This document shows positions 44,646 through 53,125 of a stretch of DNA of 64,000 nt, in pieces; positions within the stretch are counted from its first letter, which is position 1, and every line of letters starts with the position of its first letter. The stretch is taken from assembly GCA_023393525.1 (NCBI GenBank), contig JAEWKZ010000024.1, forward strand, positions 1-64,000, written 5' to 3'. The notes below the pieces were generated by a model, which ran no database searches, was not told the origin of the DNA, and saw nothing but the letters and a program-made list of their open reading frames with translations. This DNA is from Pseudomonadota bacterium (GTDB lineage Bacteria > Desulfobacterota > Desulfovibrionia > Desulfovibrionales > Desulfomicrobiaceae). The translations under genes and the position numbers were made by a program.

Positions 44646-45788
44646 TCAGTCTTCGCCCAAGAGGTAGCGCAGTTGGGTCACGGAGCGGCCCGTGCGTTTG
44701 GCCAGGGCCTGCAGGGCCTCGAATTCGGGACGGGCGTAACGCAGCCCGTCGATTTCCGCCTCCTTGGCGCTCACCTCTCCCCAGGGCGTAGGCCGGGTGG
44801 ACGCGGCGCGGGGCAGCACGGCGCGGGTCGTCTCGGTCATGCGCAGGCCCAGGGTCATGGTCTGGGCAAAGGTCAGGTCGCGAATGCGGCCCAGGTCCTC
44901 GGGCCTGCACAGCACCTGCAAGAGCCCTCCGGGCCGGTTCTTCTTCATCACTCCGGGCAGGAACAGCACATCCAGCGCCCCGGCATCAAGCAAGACTCCA
45001 AAAACCCCTCCGATCTCCTCGCCGGTGAGATGGTCGACATTGGTCTCCAGCACCATGATCCGCTCCAGTCCAAGCCCCTCGCCCGCCATAAGCAAAAGCC
45101 GCAGACCGTTGACCGTGGGCAGTTCCATGGTTCCGAGCCCCAGCCCGGTCCGCTCAAGGCGGCCGTTCGGACCCGACGTGAAGTCATCGACCATCCTGTC
45201 CAGCAGCAAGGCTCCGGTGGGCGTGATCAGCTCCCCTTCAAACCGCGTCGGGTACACGGGCTTGCCCTGCAACAGGACCGCCGTCGCCGGGGCGGGCAGG
45301 GGCATGAGCCCGTGGGCGCAGCGCACCGTGCCGGAAAACCAGGGCAGGCGGGAGCAGGTCACGCGACATATGCCCAGCGTCTCCAGAGCCCAGAACGCCC
45401 CAACCACATCGACCAGGGTGTCCACGGCCCCGACCTCGTGAAAATGGACATCCGCCACCGCGCAGCCGTGCACCCCGGCCTCCACTTCGGCCAGGCGCGT
45501 CAGGGCGTCTTCGGAGCGTTCCCGGACCCGCTCCGAAAACGGCAGCGCGCGCACAATCGCGGTCAGCTCGCCCAGATGGCGCATGGGCTGGCTCTGAGGC
45601 GCGAGGATCTCCAGGCGCTTGCCGCGTATGCCCTTGTCCCTGGCGTCCAGGGCCGTGATTTCGACATGAACTCCGGCCTTGGCGAAGGCTGCGCGCAACG
45701 GGGCCAGATCCACTCCCAGATCGGCCATGGCCGCCAGGAACATGTCGCCAGCGATCCCGGCTGGACAATCAAGATGCAACTCGGGCAT
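44646..45788 (-). CDS. larC: Nickel-pincer cofactor biosynthesis protein LarC
   Basis: The 380-residue protein is LarC (DUF111). It starts LHLDCPAGIAGDMFLAAMADLG and contains HFHEVGAVDTLVDVVG and the middle motif ELITPTGALLL. LarC inserts nickel into the pyridinium bis-thiocarboxylate cofactor of lactate racemase and related enzymes, using CTP. In many species the gene is split into two overlapping frames; here it is one chain. LarB and LarE are not in the window. The ATG at 45788 follows GAGGA. It is divergent from the nitrilase gene, 44 bases away. Confidence 0.93.
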   Translation of the reverse strand: MPELHLDCPAGIAGDMFLAAMADLGVDLAPLRAAFAKAGVHVEITALDARDKGIRGKRLEILAPQSQPMRHLGELTAIVRALPFSERVRERSEDALTRLAEVEAGVHGCAVADVHFHEVGAVDTLVDVVGAFWALETLGICRVTCSRLPWFSGTVRCAHGLMPLPAPATAVLLQGKPVYPTRFEGELITPTGALLLDRMVDDFTSGPNGRLERTGLGLGTMELPTVNGLRLLLMAGEGLGLERIMVLETNVDHLTGEEIGGVFGVLLDAGALDVLFLPGVMKKNRPGGLLQVLCRPEDLGRIRDLTFAQTMTLGLRMTETTRAVLPRAASTRPTPWGEVSAKEAEIDGLRYARPEFEALQALAKRTGRSVTQLRYLLGED

Positions 45789-45832
45789 GTGTTTCCTCAC
45801 AAATGGTGACGTGTCGGGAAAAGGGGTATCAC

Positions 45833-46645
45833 ATGAAAATCGCCGCAGTTCAACTGTCCGGATTTCCAGGAGATGTCAGCGGCAATCTGGACAAGATCCG
45901 CAACCAGGCCCGCGCGGGGGCCGAAGCCTCCTGCCGCCTGCTGCTTTTCCCCGAAATTTCGGACCTCGGCTACGACATGCCATCCATCGCCCTGGCCGGC
46001 CAGGGCTGGTGGCCACGGGTCCGGGACAGACTCATGGCGCTGGCGCGGGAACTTGAAATCTGCCTGGTCTGCGGCGTGTGCCTGCCCGGGCCGGACGGAC
46101 TGGCCAACGCGCTGGTCGCCTTCGGGCCCGGGGGCGACATTCTGGCTCAGTACCGCAAAATCCATCTCTTCACGGCCACGGATGCCGACGAAACCGAAGT
46201 CTTCAGCCCCGGCAGCGAAATCGTCTGCTTCGATTTCGAAGGAGTCCGCTTCGGCCTCTCCGTGTGCTACGACCTGCGCTTTCCCGAACTGTACCGGGTG
46301 CAGGCCCTTCACGGCTGCCAGGCCATGCTTCTGGCTTCAGCCTGGCCCAGGAGGCGCATCGACATCTGGCAGACGCTCTGCGCGGCCCGGGCGCTGGAAA
46401 ACCAATGCTACCTGCTGGGAGCGAACCGGGTCGGCGACCAGGGGGCCTTCCCCTTCGGCGGCCGTTCCCTTTTCGTCACGCCCGACGGCGAAATCACTTC
46501 GGCGAACGAGGATCACGAAGGCCTGACCATTGGCGCCGTGGATCTGGCCGAACTTGCCGTCATCCGCCGGAGCATCCCGGCCCTGGCTCATCGCCGCCCC
46601 GAACTCTATGCCGGAGTTGCAGGCAATTCAGCACAGATCCTTTGA
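45833..46645 (+). CDS. Carbon-nitrogen hydrolase (nitrilase superfamily, omega-amidase-like)
   Basis: The 270-residue enzyme has the Glu-Lys-Cys triad: LLFPEISD, YRKIHLF and LSVCYDLRFPELYR. The last motif is typical of branch members close to omega-amidases and NIT proteins that act on alpha-ketoglutaramate or deaminated glutathione. The substrate is not certain. The start at 45833 follows AAGGGG at good spacing. It is divergent from larC; the shared 44-base gap must hold both promoters. Confidence 0.9.
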   Translation: MKIAAVQLSGFPGDVSGNLDKIRNQARAGAEASCRLLLFPEISDLGYDMPSIALAGQGWWPRVRDRLMALARELEICLVCGVCLPGPDGLANALVAFGPGGDILAQYRKIHLFTATDADETEVFSPGSEIVCFDFEGVRFGLSVCYDLRFPELYRVQALHGCQAMLLASAWPRRRIDIWQTLCAARALENQCYLLGANRVGDQGAFPFGGRSLFVTPDGEITSANEDHEGLTIGAVDLAELAVIRRSIPALAHRRPELYAGVAGNSAQIL

Positions 46646-46752
46646 CGGAATGCCGAAAAGATATTATTGCATGAACAACTTACATGCAATTCTCGCTGCA
46701 CTGAAAGCAACACAGCTTCATGGCGGTCACCCCGCCTCCAAGGAGAAATATC

Positions 46753-47418
46753 ATGATCATAAAAGAATGGATGACCAAGGACGTCATCACCGTGGACCCA
46801 GAAACCTCCATGATGAGAGCGGCCAAGCTGATGAAGGAGAAAGGCATCCGCCGCCTGCCGGTGGTCGACGACAAGGGCAAGGTCGTGGGCATGCTCAGCG
46901 ACCGCGACGTGAAGGAAGCCTCGCCCTCCAAGGCCACGACCCTTGACGTGCACGAACTCTACTACCTGCTCTCCGAGATCAAGGTCAAAAACATCATGAC
47001 CCCGAGCCCCATCACCATCCGCGAATCGGACACGGTGGTGAAGTGCGCGGCCATCATGCACGACAAGAAAATCTCCGGCCTGCCCGTGTTGAACGACAAG
47101 GACGAACTGGTCGGAATCATGACCCAGAACGAGGTCTACAGCGTGCTTTTGAGCATCACCGGCATCTACCACGGCGGCGTGCAGATCGGCCTCAATCTGA
47201 CCGACGAACGCGGCAGCCTGAAAGAGGTGCTCGACTGCATCCGCGGACACAAGGCCCGCATCAGCTCCATCCTCACCTCCTACGACAAGGTCGAGAAGGG
47301 CCATCGCCAGGTCTTCATCCGCATCATGGACATGGACAAATCCGCGCTCAACGCGCTGCAGAAAGAGCTGTCCGAAAAATACAACCTGACCTTCTGGGTC
47401 CGGGACAACATCAACTAA
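46753..47418 (+). CDS. CBS-domain pair protein with a C-terminal ACT-like domain
   Basis: The 221-residue protein has two CBS domains, each starting with a WMTKDVITV or IMTPSPITI strand and ending SDRDV or TQNEV. An ACT-like region from about 140 follows (VQIGLNLTDERGSLKEVLDCI). CBS pairs bind adenosine nucleotides, and ACT domains usually bind amino acids. This three-part order is frequent in anaerobic bacteria and archaea as a metabolic sensor of unknown partner. Strong AAGGAG site before the ATG. Confidence 0.88.
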   Translation: MIIKEWMTKDVITVDPETSMMRAAKLMKEKGIRRLPVVDDKGKVVGMLSDRDVKEASPSKATTLDVHELYYLLSEIKVKNIMTPSPITIRESDTVVKCAAIMHDKKISGLPVLNDKDELVGIMTQNEVYSVLLSITGIYHGGVQIGLNLTDERGSLKEVLDCIRGHKARISSILTSYDKVEKGHRQVFIRIMDMDKSALNALQKELSEKYNLTFWVRDNIN

Positions 47419-47435
47419 ACCGGTCCGCCATTACC

Positions 47436-47465
47436 CGGGACCCGTGGACTGATGCGCGGGTCCCG
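47436..47465 (+). terminator. Hairpin between the CBS gene and the 46-residue membrane peptide
   Basis: CGGGACCCG (47436-47444) pairs with CGGGTCCCG (47457-47465). No real U-tract follows, so it may be a partial stop or an mRNA-processing element rather than a full terminator. Confidence 0.4.
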
Positions 47466-47500
47466 TTCATGCAGGCGGGAGCGCCCAGGCAGGAGCACCC

Positions 47501-47641
47501 ATGGAAGAGCATTATCCCATCAAGGACACTTTCGTCGAAATCACCAACACCCTGCAGGCGGCTCTCGACACGGACTATGTCATCGGCCTGCTTTTCGCGA
47601 CGGCCATCATTTCCTTCATCATCGGTCGCATGAGCAAATAA
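47501..47641 (+). CDS. 46-residue single-helix membrane protein
   Basis: An ATG at 47501 preceded by AGGAG opens a 46-codon frame ending TAA at 47639-47641. The product starts MEEHYPIKDTFVEI and has one hydrophobic helix (YVIGLLFATAIISFIIG) followed by a short basic tail (RMSK), so it should lie in the inner membrane with the C-terminus in the cytoplasm. I do not know its function. Codon use is GC-rich like its neighbours. It is convergent with the methyltransferase gene, whose end is three bases away. Confidence 0.6.
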   Translation: MEEHYPIKDTFVEITNTLQAALDTDYVIGLLFATAIISFIIGRMSK

Positions 47642-47644
47642 GCC

Positions 47645-48460
47645 CTACGCATCGTCAGACTCCAGGCCTTCCGAATTCCCGCCATCCGCGCGGGAATTCC
47701 TGTTTCTGAATCCCGCGTTGCACGCCAGACGCGGGCAAAAGGACAGTGCCGCCGAGCTCAGGCGCGTTTCATTGCCCCGGCCCTCATGCAGGATCAGGGG
47801 CGGACGCACCGTCATGCCCGGCCCGCCGTTCTTGAGGCCGCGCACGAGCACCAGCCGCGCCGTCGTGTCATGACGCTGATGCACGAACAGCATCTCCTTG
47901 GGTTGCAGCCGGGAGGCGCGCAGCAGGTCCAGCAGCTCATCGACACGCTCGGCCAGATGAATGAAGACGCAGCTCTTCCGGTTGCGCAGCAGATACGCGG
48001 CGGCGCGAACAAAATCCTCAAGCCCGGCCCGGCGTTCGAAACGCGCCAGGGTCCTGGCCTCGTCCGGACAGATCCTCCCCCGGCCCGGATCACGGTACGG
48101 CGGATTACACAGCACCAGATCCATGCTTTCGGGCGCAAGTCCCCAGGGAGCGCAGGCGTCGGCCCGGAGCAGGGCGAAGCGCTCCGCGCACCCCAGACGG
48201 CGGGCGTTTTCGCGGGCGTGACGCAGCATGTCCGGATTCAGGTCCAGGCCGATGCCAAAAAAATCGGGGTGGTCAAGGGCCAATCCGAGCCCCACCACCC
48301 CGCATCCGGTTCCCAGATCAAGGACCCGGCCGCGCACCTGCTCCCGTCCGGCAAAAGCGGCCAGCAGCAGCGCGTCCATGGAAAAACGAAAACCCGACTC
48401 CGGCTGGGAGAGCCCGCGCGGAAAATGCCGCCGGGCCTGATCCTCGGCCGCAGCCGTCAT
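47645..48460 (-). CDS. TrmN6/TrmA-type SAM-dependent methyltransferase
   Basis: The 271-residue protein has a Rossmann methyltransferase core: VLDLGTGCGVVGLGLA, then LDLNPDMLRHARENARR and the N6-adenine signature LVLCNPPYRDPG. The HFPRGLSQPESGFRFSMDALLLAAF start is typical of the tRNA1(Val) A37 N6-methyltransferase TrmN6. A C-terminal tail of about 50 residues past the core has no obvious fold. It follows dapL by a single base, so the two genes are co-expressed. Confidence 0.85.
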   Translation of the reverse strand: MTAAAEDQARRHFPRGLSQPESGFRFSMDALLLAAFAGREQVRGRVLDLGTGCGVVGLGLALDHPDFFGIGLDLNPDMLRHARENARRLGCAERFALLRADACAPWGLAPESMDLVLCNPPYRDPGRGRICPDEARTLARFERRAGLEDFVRAAAYLLRNRKSCVFIHLAERVDELLDLLRASRLQPKEMLFVHQRHDTTARLVLVRGLKNGGPGMTVRPPLILHEGRGNETRLSSAALSFCPRLACNAGFRNRNSRADGGNSEGLESDDA

Positions 48461-48461
48461 C

Positions 48462-49685
48462 CTACTTCAGAACGGAGCGCAGCCGCTCCATGGCTTCCTG
48501 GACGTTGGCCAGGCTGTTGAACGCGGAGATGCGGATGTAGCCTTCCCCGCAGGTTCCGAAGCCCGCCCCGGGAGTGCAGACCACGGCGGCCTTGCCCAGG
48601 AGCATGTCGAAAAAGTCCCACGAGCCCATCTTGCCGTCGATCCAGACATAGGGCGAATTCTCGCCGCCCACGCAGTCATAGCCAAGCAGGGTCATTTCCT
48701 TGCGGATGATGGCCGCGTTGTTCAGGTAATGGTCCACCAGCGCCCTGGTCTGCGCCTTGCCCTCGGGCGAATAGACGGCCGCAGCGGCTTTCTGCACCGG
48801 ATAGGACACGCCGTTGAACTTGGTGGTGTGGCGGCGGTTCCACATGGCGTGCAGGCTGTGGGCGTTGCCCTGGTTGTCGTAGGCCATGCAGGCCTTGGGC
48901 ACCACGGTGAAGGCCAGGCGCGTGCCCGTGAACCCGGCGGTCTTGGACAGGGAGCGGAACTCGATGGCCACCTCGCGCGCGCCTTCGATCTCGTAGATGG
49001 ATTTGGGCAGCTCGGGATCGCGGATGAAGGCCTCGTAGGCGGCGTCGAAAAGAATGAGCGCCTTGTTCTGGCGGGCGTAATCCACCCAGACCTTGAGCTG
49101 CGCCTTGGTGATGGTCGCGCCGGTGGGGTTGTTGGGATAGCACAGGTAGATCAGGTCCACGGGCTCGCCCGGCAGTTCGGGAATGAAGCCGTTGTCCCGG
49201 GTGCCGTCGAGGTAGACCAGGCCTTCGTAACGGCCGTCCACGTTGACGCCGGTGCGCCCGGCCATGACGTTGGTGTCCACGTAGACCGGGTAGACCGGAT
49301 CGGGGATGGCGATGCGGATGTCGCCGGCGAAAAGCTCCTGGATGTTGCCCGTGTCGCACTTGGCCCCGTCGCTGACAAAGATCTCGTCCGCGGCAATGTC
49401 CGCGCCGCGCGACTGGAAGTCCTCTTTGGCGATGAGTTCGCGCAGAAAGTCGTAGCCCTGCTCCGGGCCGTAGCCGCGAAAGGTGCCGGCGCCGGCCATC
49501 TCGTCCACGCCCTGATGAAAGGCCGCGACCACGGCTTCGGGCAAGGGTTCGGTCACGTCGCCGATGCCGAGGCGGATGACCTTCTTGTCCGGGTTTGCCT
49601 GCTGGAAGGCATTCACGCGGCGGGCGATGTCGGCGAAAAGATAGGAGGCCTTGAGCTTCGTATAGTTTTCATTGATGCGGATCAT
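48462..49685 (-). CDS. dapL: LL-diaminopimelate aminotransferase
   Basis: The 407-residue PLP enzyme converts tetrahydrodipicolinate directly to LL-diaminopimelate in lysine and peptidoglycan synthesis. It starts MIRINENYTKLKASYLFADIA, which is characteristic of DapL, and has SDGAKCD, CYPNNPTGA and the PLP lysine in RSLSKTAGFTGTRL. This is the single-step pathway used by Desulfovibrionales in place of DapD/DapC/DapE. GAGGA precedes the ATG. Confidence 0.96.
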   Translation of the reverse strand: MIRINENYTKLKASYLFADIARRVNAFQQANPDKKVIRLGIGDVTEPLPEAVVAAFHQGVDEMAGAGTFRGYGPEQGYDFLRELIAKEDFQSRGADIAADEIFVSDGAKCDTGNIQELFAGDIRIAIPDPVYPVYVDTNVMAGRTGVNVDGRYEGLVYLDGTRDNGFIPELPGEPVDLIYLCYPNNPTGATITKAQLKVWVDYARQNKALILFDAAYEAFIRDPELPKSIYEIEGAREVAIEFRSLSKTAGFTGTRLAFTVVPKACMAYDNQGNAHSLHAMWNRRHTTKFNGVSYPVQKAAAAVYSPEGKAQTRALVDHYLNNAAIIRKEMTLLGYDCVGGENSPYVWIDGKMGSWDFFDMLLGKAAVVCTPGAGFGTCGEGYIRISAFNSLANVQEAMERLRSVLK

Positions 49686-49756
49686 ATGTGGTCCTCACTG
49701 CTTTTTTGTGTTGGATGGAAGCGGCAAGCCTAACGTCAAAGAGCGCGCAGTTCAAG

Positions 49757-51292
49757 TCAGGCCCTTTTGCGCCATAAACGTCGCCCCAGCACGTCGGCGA
49801 AAAGCCTGGCCTGGCTTATGTTCAGCGCGAGTCCCGCGCCCATGTACAGGAGCACCCAGAGGGGAATGAAGAGCAAACAGAGCGGACCGAGCCGCGTGCT
49901 GGCCCAGCATCCGAAAAGCATGGCCAGGCTCAGGGCAAAGGAGAGGACGATGTCGCGGTTGACCCTGAACCACGCTCCGCAATGCCGCCGCAGAAAAAAT
50001 CCCAGCAGCACGACGTTGAACCAGGCCGATACGGACGAGGCCAGCGCGAGCCCCACATGCCCGAGCACCTGCATGCCCGCGTAGCCTGCGACCACGAAGA
50101 CGCACAGGCTGCCCACGGCCACGCGCACGGGCGTCTTGGTGTCGCCCAGCGCGTAGTAGGCCGAAGCCAGGGAGCGCACGCTGGAAAAGGCGGGCAGGCC
50201 GACCACGTAGCCGAGCAAGGCCATGGCCGTGCCGTGCACTGCGGCACCTGAGAACGCCCCGCGCCCGAAGAGCAGATCGACCAGCGGCAGCGACAGTCCG
50301 GCCAGACCGGCGGCGGCGGGCAGGTTCACGAACAGGGTCAGGCCGAGGGATGTGGCCAGGGTGTCCTTGAACTCGGCGCGCCTCTCCGGCGCGGCCAACA
50401 GGGAAAGCGACGGCAGGGTGGCCACGCCCACGGCCACGCCGAAGACGCCCAGCGGAAACTGGAACAGCCGGTCCGCGTAATAGAGGTACGACACGGACCC
50501 CTCGGGCAGAAAGGAGGCCATGCCCGTACTGATGAGAATATTGATCTGGTACACGGCCGAGCCCAGGATGGTGGGCAGCATGAGCGTGCCGATGCGGCGC
50601 ACGCCGGGGCCGGTCGGCTGCACCGGGCCGATCCAGGAAAAGCCCTTGGAGCGCAGCATGGGCTGTTGCAGGAGCCACTGCCCGATTCCGGCCACGAGCA
50701 CGCCCCAGGCCAGGTACACGGCCACGTTCCCGCCGATTTTGATGGCCAGGAGACTGGCGGCGATGAGCACGATGTTGAGGATGCACGGGGCCAGGGCGGG
50801 AATGAGAAAATGGCCCATGCTGTTTAGAATGCCCATGCACAGGGCCACGCCGGAAATGAACAGGATGTAGGGAAAGCAGATCTGGACCAGGCTCGCGGTC
50901 AGCTCGAAAAGCTCGGGTCGCTTGGCCGCGAAGCCGGAAGCGATGAGCAGGGTCACGGCCTTGGGACAAAGCAGGACAAGGAGAGTGAGCAGGCCCAGGA
51001 TGACCAGCAGCCAGAACTGGATGGAACGAGCCAGGGTGAAGGCGGCCCTGTCCCCCTCGCTCTGCCGGATTTTGACGAAGGTGGGCACGAAGGCCATGGT
51101 CAGGGACCCTTCGGCGAAAAGGCTCCGCAGCAGATTGGGCACGCGGAAGGCGACGAAGAAAGCGTCGGCCAGCACGGACGCGCCCAGGGCGTAGGCCATG
51201 ATCAAATCGCGCACGAGCCCCAGCACCCGACTGAGCATGGTGGCCCCGGATACGATGGAGGCGTTCTTGGCGATGGTTCGGTTGGTGGACAC
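49757..51292 (-). CDS. murJ: Lipid II flippase MurJ
   Basis: The 511-residue integral membrane protein has about 14 hydrophobic helices and the MurJ-type start VSGATMLSRVLGLVRDLIMAYALG. It moves lipid II across the inner membrane for cell-wall synthesis. The start is uncertain: a GTG at 51292 gives the usual length and N-terminus but has a weak ribosome-binding site, and an ATG at 51388 would add 32 residues not expected in MurJ. It lies downstream of the Crp/Fnr gene on the same strand. Confidence 0.9.
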   Translation of the reverse strand: MSTNRTIAKNASIVSGATMLSRVLGLVRDLIMAYALGASVLADAFFVAFRVPNLLRSLFAEGSLTMAFVPTFVKIRQSEGDRAAFTLARSIQFWLLVILGLLTLLVLLCPKAVTLLIASGFAAKRPELFELTASLVQICFPYILFISGVALCMGILNSMGHFLIPALAPCILNIVLIAASLLAIKIGGNVAVYLAWGVLVAGIGQWLLQQPMLRSKGFSWIGPVQPTGPGVRRIGTLMLPTILGSAVYQINILISTGMASFLPEGSVSYLYYADRLFQFPLGVFGVAVGVATLPSLSLLAAPERRAEFKDTLATSLGLTLFVNLPAAAGLAGLSLPLVDLLFGRGAFSGAAVHGTAMALLGYVVGLPAFSSVRSLASAYYALGDTKTPVRVAVGSLCVFVVAGYAGMQVLGHVGLALASSVSAWFNVVLLGFFLRRHCGAWFRVNRDIVLSFALSLAMLFGCWASTRLGPLCLLFIPLWVLLYMGAGLALNISQARLFADVLGRRLWRKRA

Positions 51293-51424
51293 GAAAGGTT
51301 TCCGGAATGCTGAAGAAATTGGGATGGATCCTCTATGAACCGCCTTTGTGTATCCGCCTCGCCCTGGTGCGTCCAGTTGGATTTGCATGACCCGAAACGT
51401 GAAGCCTCCGACCGAGTCCCGCCT

Positions 51425-52096
51425 CTACCCCGCCACGTCCACCATGCCCTGGTAATCGAGCAGGACGATCTCGCGTCCCCGGGCCTCGATCAGCCCGTCC
51501 TGGCACAGCCGCGCCAGGACGCGGGAGATGGTCTCCGGCGTGGTGCCCAGAATCTTGGCCACCTCCTGCCGGGAGACCGAAAGGGTCACGCGGAGCGAAT
51601 CCCCGCCCCGAACCCGGGCCGCATGCAGCAGAAAGGAGGCCACCCGCTGGTGGATGTTGCGCAGAGCCAGGTCCTCGATCATCTGATACGAATGCATGAG
51701 CCGGGTATTGAGCACCCGCACTATGTTGAGCAGCACCCGCGATGAACGGCGCAGCTGCTCTTCCATGCTCTCCACGGAAAACGCGACCACCTGGCAGGCA
51801 CTCATGGTCAGCGCGCTGACCGGCAGAATCTTGGCCCCGTACAAGGTGCACAGACAGAACGGATCACCTTCCTCCACCAGATGGACGGTCTGGTCCCGCC
51901 CCTCCGCCGTGCTGCGGAAAAGCTTGAGCATGCCGGAGTGCAGCACATAAAACCATCTGGCCTCGTCACCCTGGTGAAAGACAAATTCGCCAGGAGCATA
52001 GGTTTTCCAGACCGCGTCCCGCGCCAATGCGGCCAGTTCCGGGGCGGAGAGGCCCTGCAGCAGGCTCATTTCTTCCAACGCATGCATTATTTCCAC
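51425..52096 (-). CDS. Crp/Fnr-family transcriptional regulator
   Basis: The 223-residue regulator has a cyclic-nucleotide-type beta-barrel (YAPGEFVFHQGDEARWFYVLHSG), a long dimerisation helix, and a C-terminal helix-turn-helix (SVSRQEVAKILGTTPETISRVLARL) whose recognition helix has the E-x-x-S-R pattern of FNR-type factors. It lacks the N-terminal cysteine cluster of E. coli FNR, so it probably senses another ligand. Start GTG at 52096 after GGAG. It is divergent from the respiratory operon, with an FNR-type box between them. Confidence 0.9.
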   Translation of the reverse strand: MEIMHALEEMSLLQGLSAPELAALARDAVWKTYAPGEFVFHQGDEARWFYVLHSGMLKLFRSTAEGRDQTVHLVEEGDPFCLCTLYGAKILPVSALTMSACQVVAFSVESMEEQLRRSSRVLLNIVRVLNTRLMHSYQMIEDLALRNIHQRVASFLLHAARVRGGDSLRVTLSVSRQEVAKILGTTPETISRVLARLCQDGLIEARGREIVLLDYQGMVDVAG

Positions 52097-52112
52097 GATT
52101 ATCTCTCCAAAA

Positions 52113-52155
52113 CTTGACGACCATCAAGATGCCCGGACCAAACCTCGGGTATAGG
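52113..52155 (+). promoter_or_regulatory. FNR-type box and promoter of the respiratory operon
   Basis: The perfect inverted repeat CTTGA-N6-TCAAG (52113-52128) matches the TTGA-N6-TCAA form bound by FNR, DNR and relatives. A -10 candidate TATAGG is at 52150-52155, placing the start near 52162 and the box centre at -41.5, the classical class II activator position. No good -35 is present, as expected for an activated promoter. The box also lies about 24 bases before the regulator's own start codon, allowing autoregulation. Confidence 0.7.
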
Positions 52156-52224
52156 TTTTTCCGAGAACAGAGAACCCCCCGCGCTCCGGCATCCTGGAGG
52201 CATCATTCGCAAAAAGGAGGAGGT

Positions 52225-53121
52225 ATGAGTATCGCTCGTCGGCAATTCCTCAAAACAGCCGGCCTGGGCATCGCCGCCATGGCCGCGGCGCCGGCCCATG
52301 CCTGGGAATCCAAGGCCCCGGACGACCCGCTCGGCTGCCTGGTCGACGTGACCCGCTGCATCGGCTGCCGCAAATGCGAACTGGCCTGCAACCAAGTCAA
52401 CACGCTGCCCGAACCCGAAACATCCTTCGAGGACATGCGCGTGCTCGACACCAAACGCCGCCCCACGGCCGACTCATACACGGTCGTGAACCGCTACTAT
52501 CCGGGGCAACTCACTGAACGCGGCGAGCTCGTGCCCAGTTTCGTCAAGATCCAGTGCATGCATTGTCAGGACCCGGCCTGCGTCTCGGCCTGCGTCACCG
52601 GTGCGCTGTCCAAGAAGGAAAACGGAACGGTGCATTACGACGTCGGCAAATGCATCGGCTGCCGTTACTGCATGATTGCCTGTCCGTTCGAGATTCCGGC
52701 CTACGATTTTCATGATCCGCTCACCCCGCAAGTGCGCAAATGCACCTTCTGCCTGGAGCGGCTCGAAGACGGCAAGATGCCGGGCTGCGCCTCCATCTGC
52801 CCCACCGAGGCCATCACCTTCGGCAAACGGTCGACGCTTTTGAAACTGGCGCGGGAGCGCATCGAAAACGACCCCAGCCGCTACGAGAACCACATCTACG
52901 GGGAACACGAGGGCGGCGGCACAAGCTGGCTGTACATCGCGGGAACCCCCTTCGCCAAACTCGGATTCCCCCGCGTGCCGCTTGAGCCCCTGCCCAGACG
53001 CAGCGAAACCATCCAGCATGCCCTGTTCAGCTACCTGTGGTCCCCGGCCCTGCTCTTCGGCGGGCTGGCCCTGACCATGAAGATGCTTTCCGGCGAAAAA
53101 TCTCATCCGGACAAGGAGTAA
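52225..53121 (+). CDS. Tat-exported 4Fe-4S electron-transfer protein (HybA/DsrO/HmcB-like)
   Basis: The 298-residue protein starts with a twin-arginine signal (RRQFLKTAGLGIAA ending AHA). It has four cysteine groups for four [4Fe-4S] clusters: CIGCRKCELAC, CMHCQDPACVSAC, CIGCRYCMIAC and CTFCLE-x8-CASIC. A C-terminal hydrophobic helix (YLWSPALLFGGLALTMKM) anchors it on the periplasmic side. In related complexes it passes electrons between the NrfD-type membrane subunit and the multihaem cytochrome. AGGAGG-AGG precedes the ATG. Confidence 0.92.
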   Translation: MSIARRQFLKTAGLGIAAMAAAPAHAWESKAPDDPLGCLVDVTRCIGCRKCELACNQVNTLPEPETSFEDMRVLDTKRRPTADSYTVVNRYYPGQLTERGELVPSFVKIQCMHCQDPACVSACVTGALSKKENGTVHYDVGKCIGCRYCMIACPFEIPAYDFHDPLTPQVRKCTFCLERLEDGKMPGCASICPTEAITFGKRSTLLKLARERIENDPSRYENHIYGEHEGGGTSWLYIAGTPFAKLGFPRVPLEPLPRRSETIQHALFSYLWSPALLFGGLALTMKMLSGEKSHPDKE

Positions 53122-53125
53122 GCTC

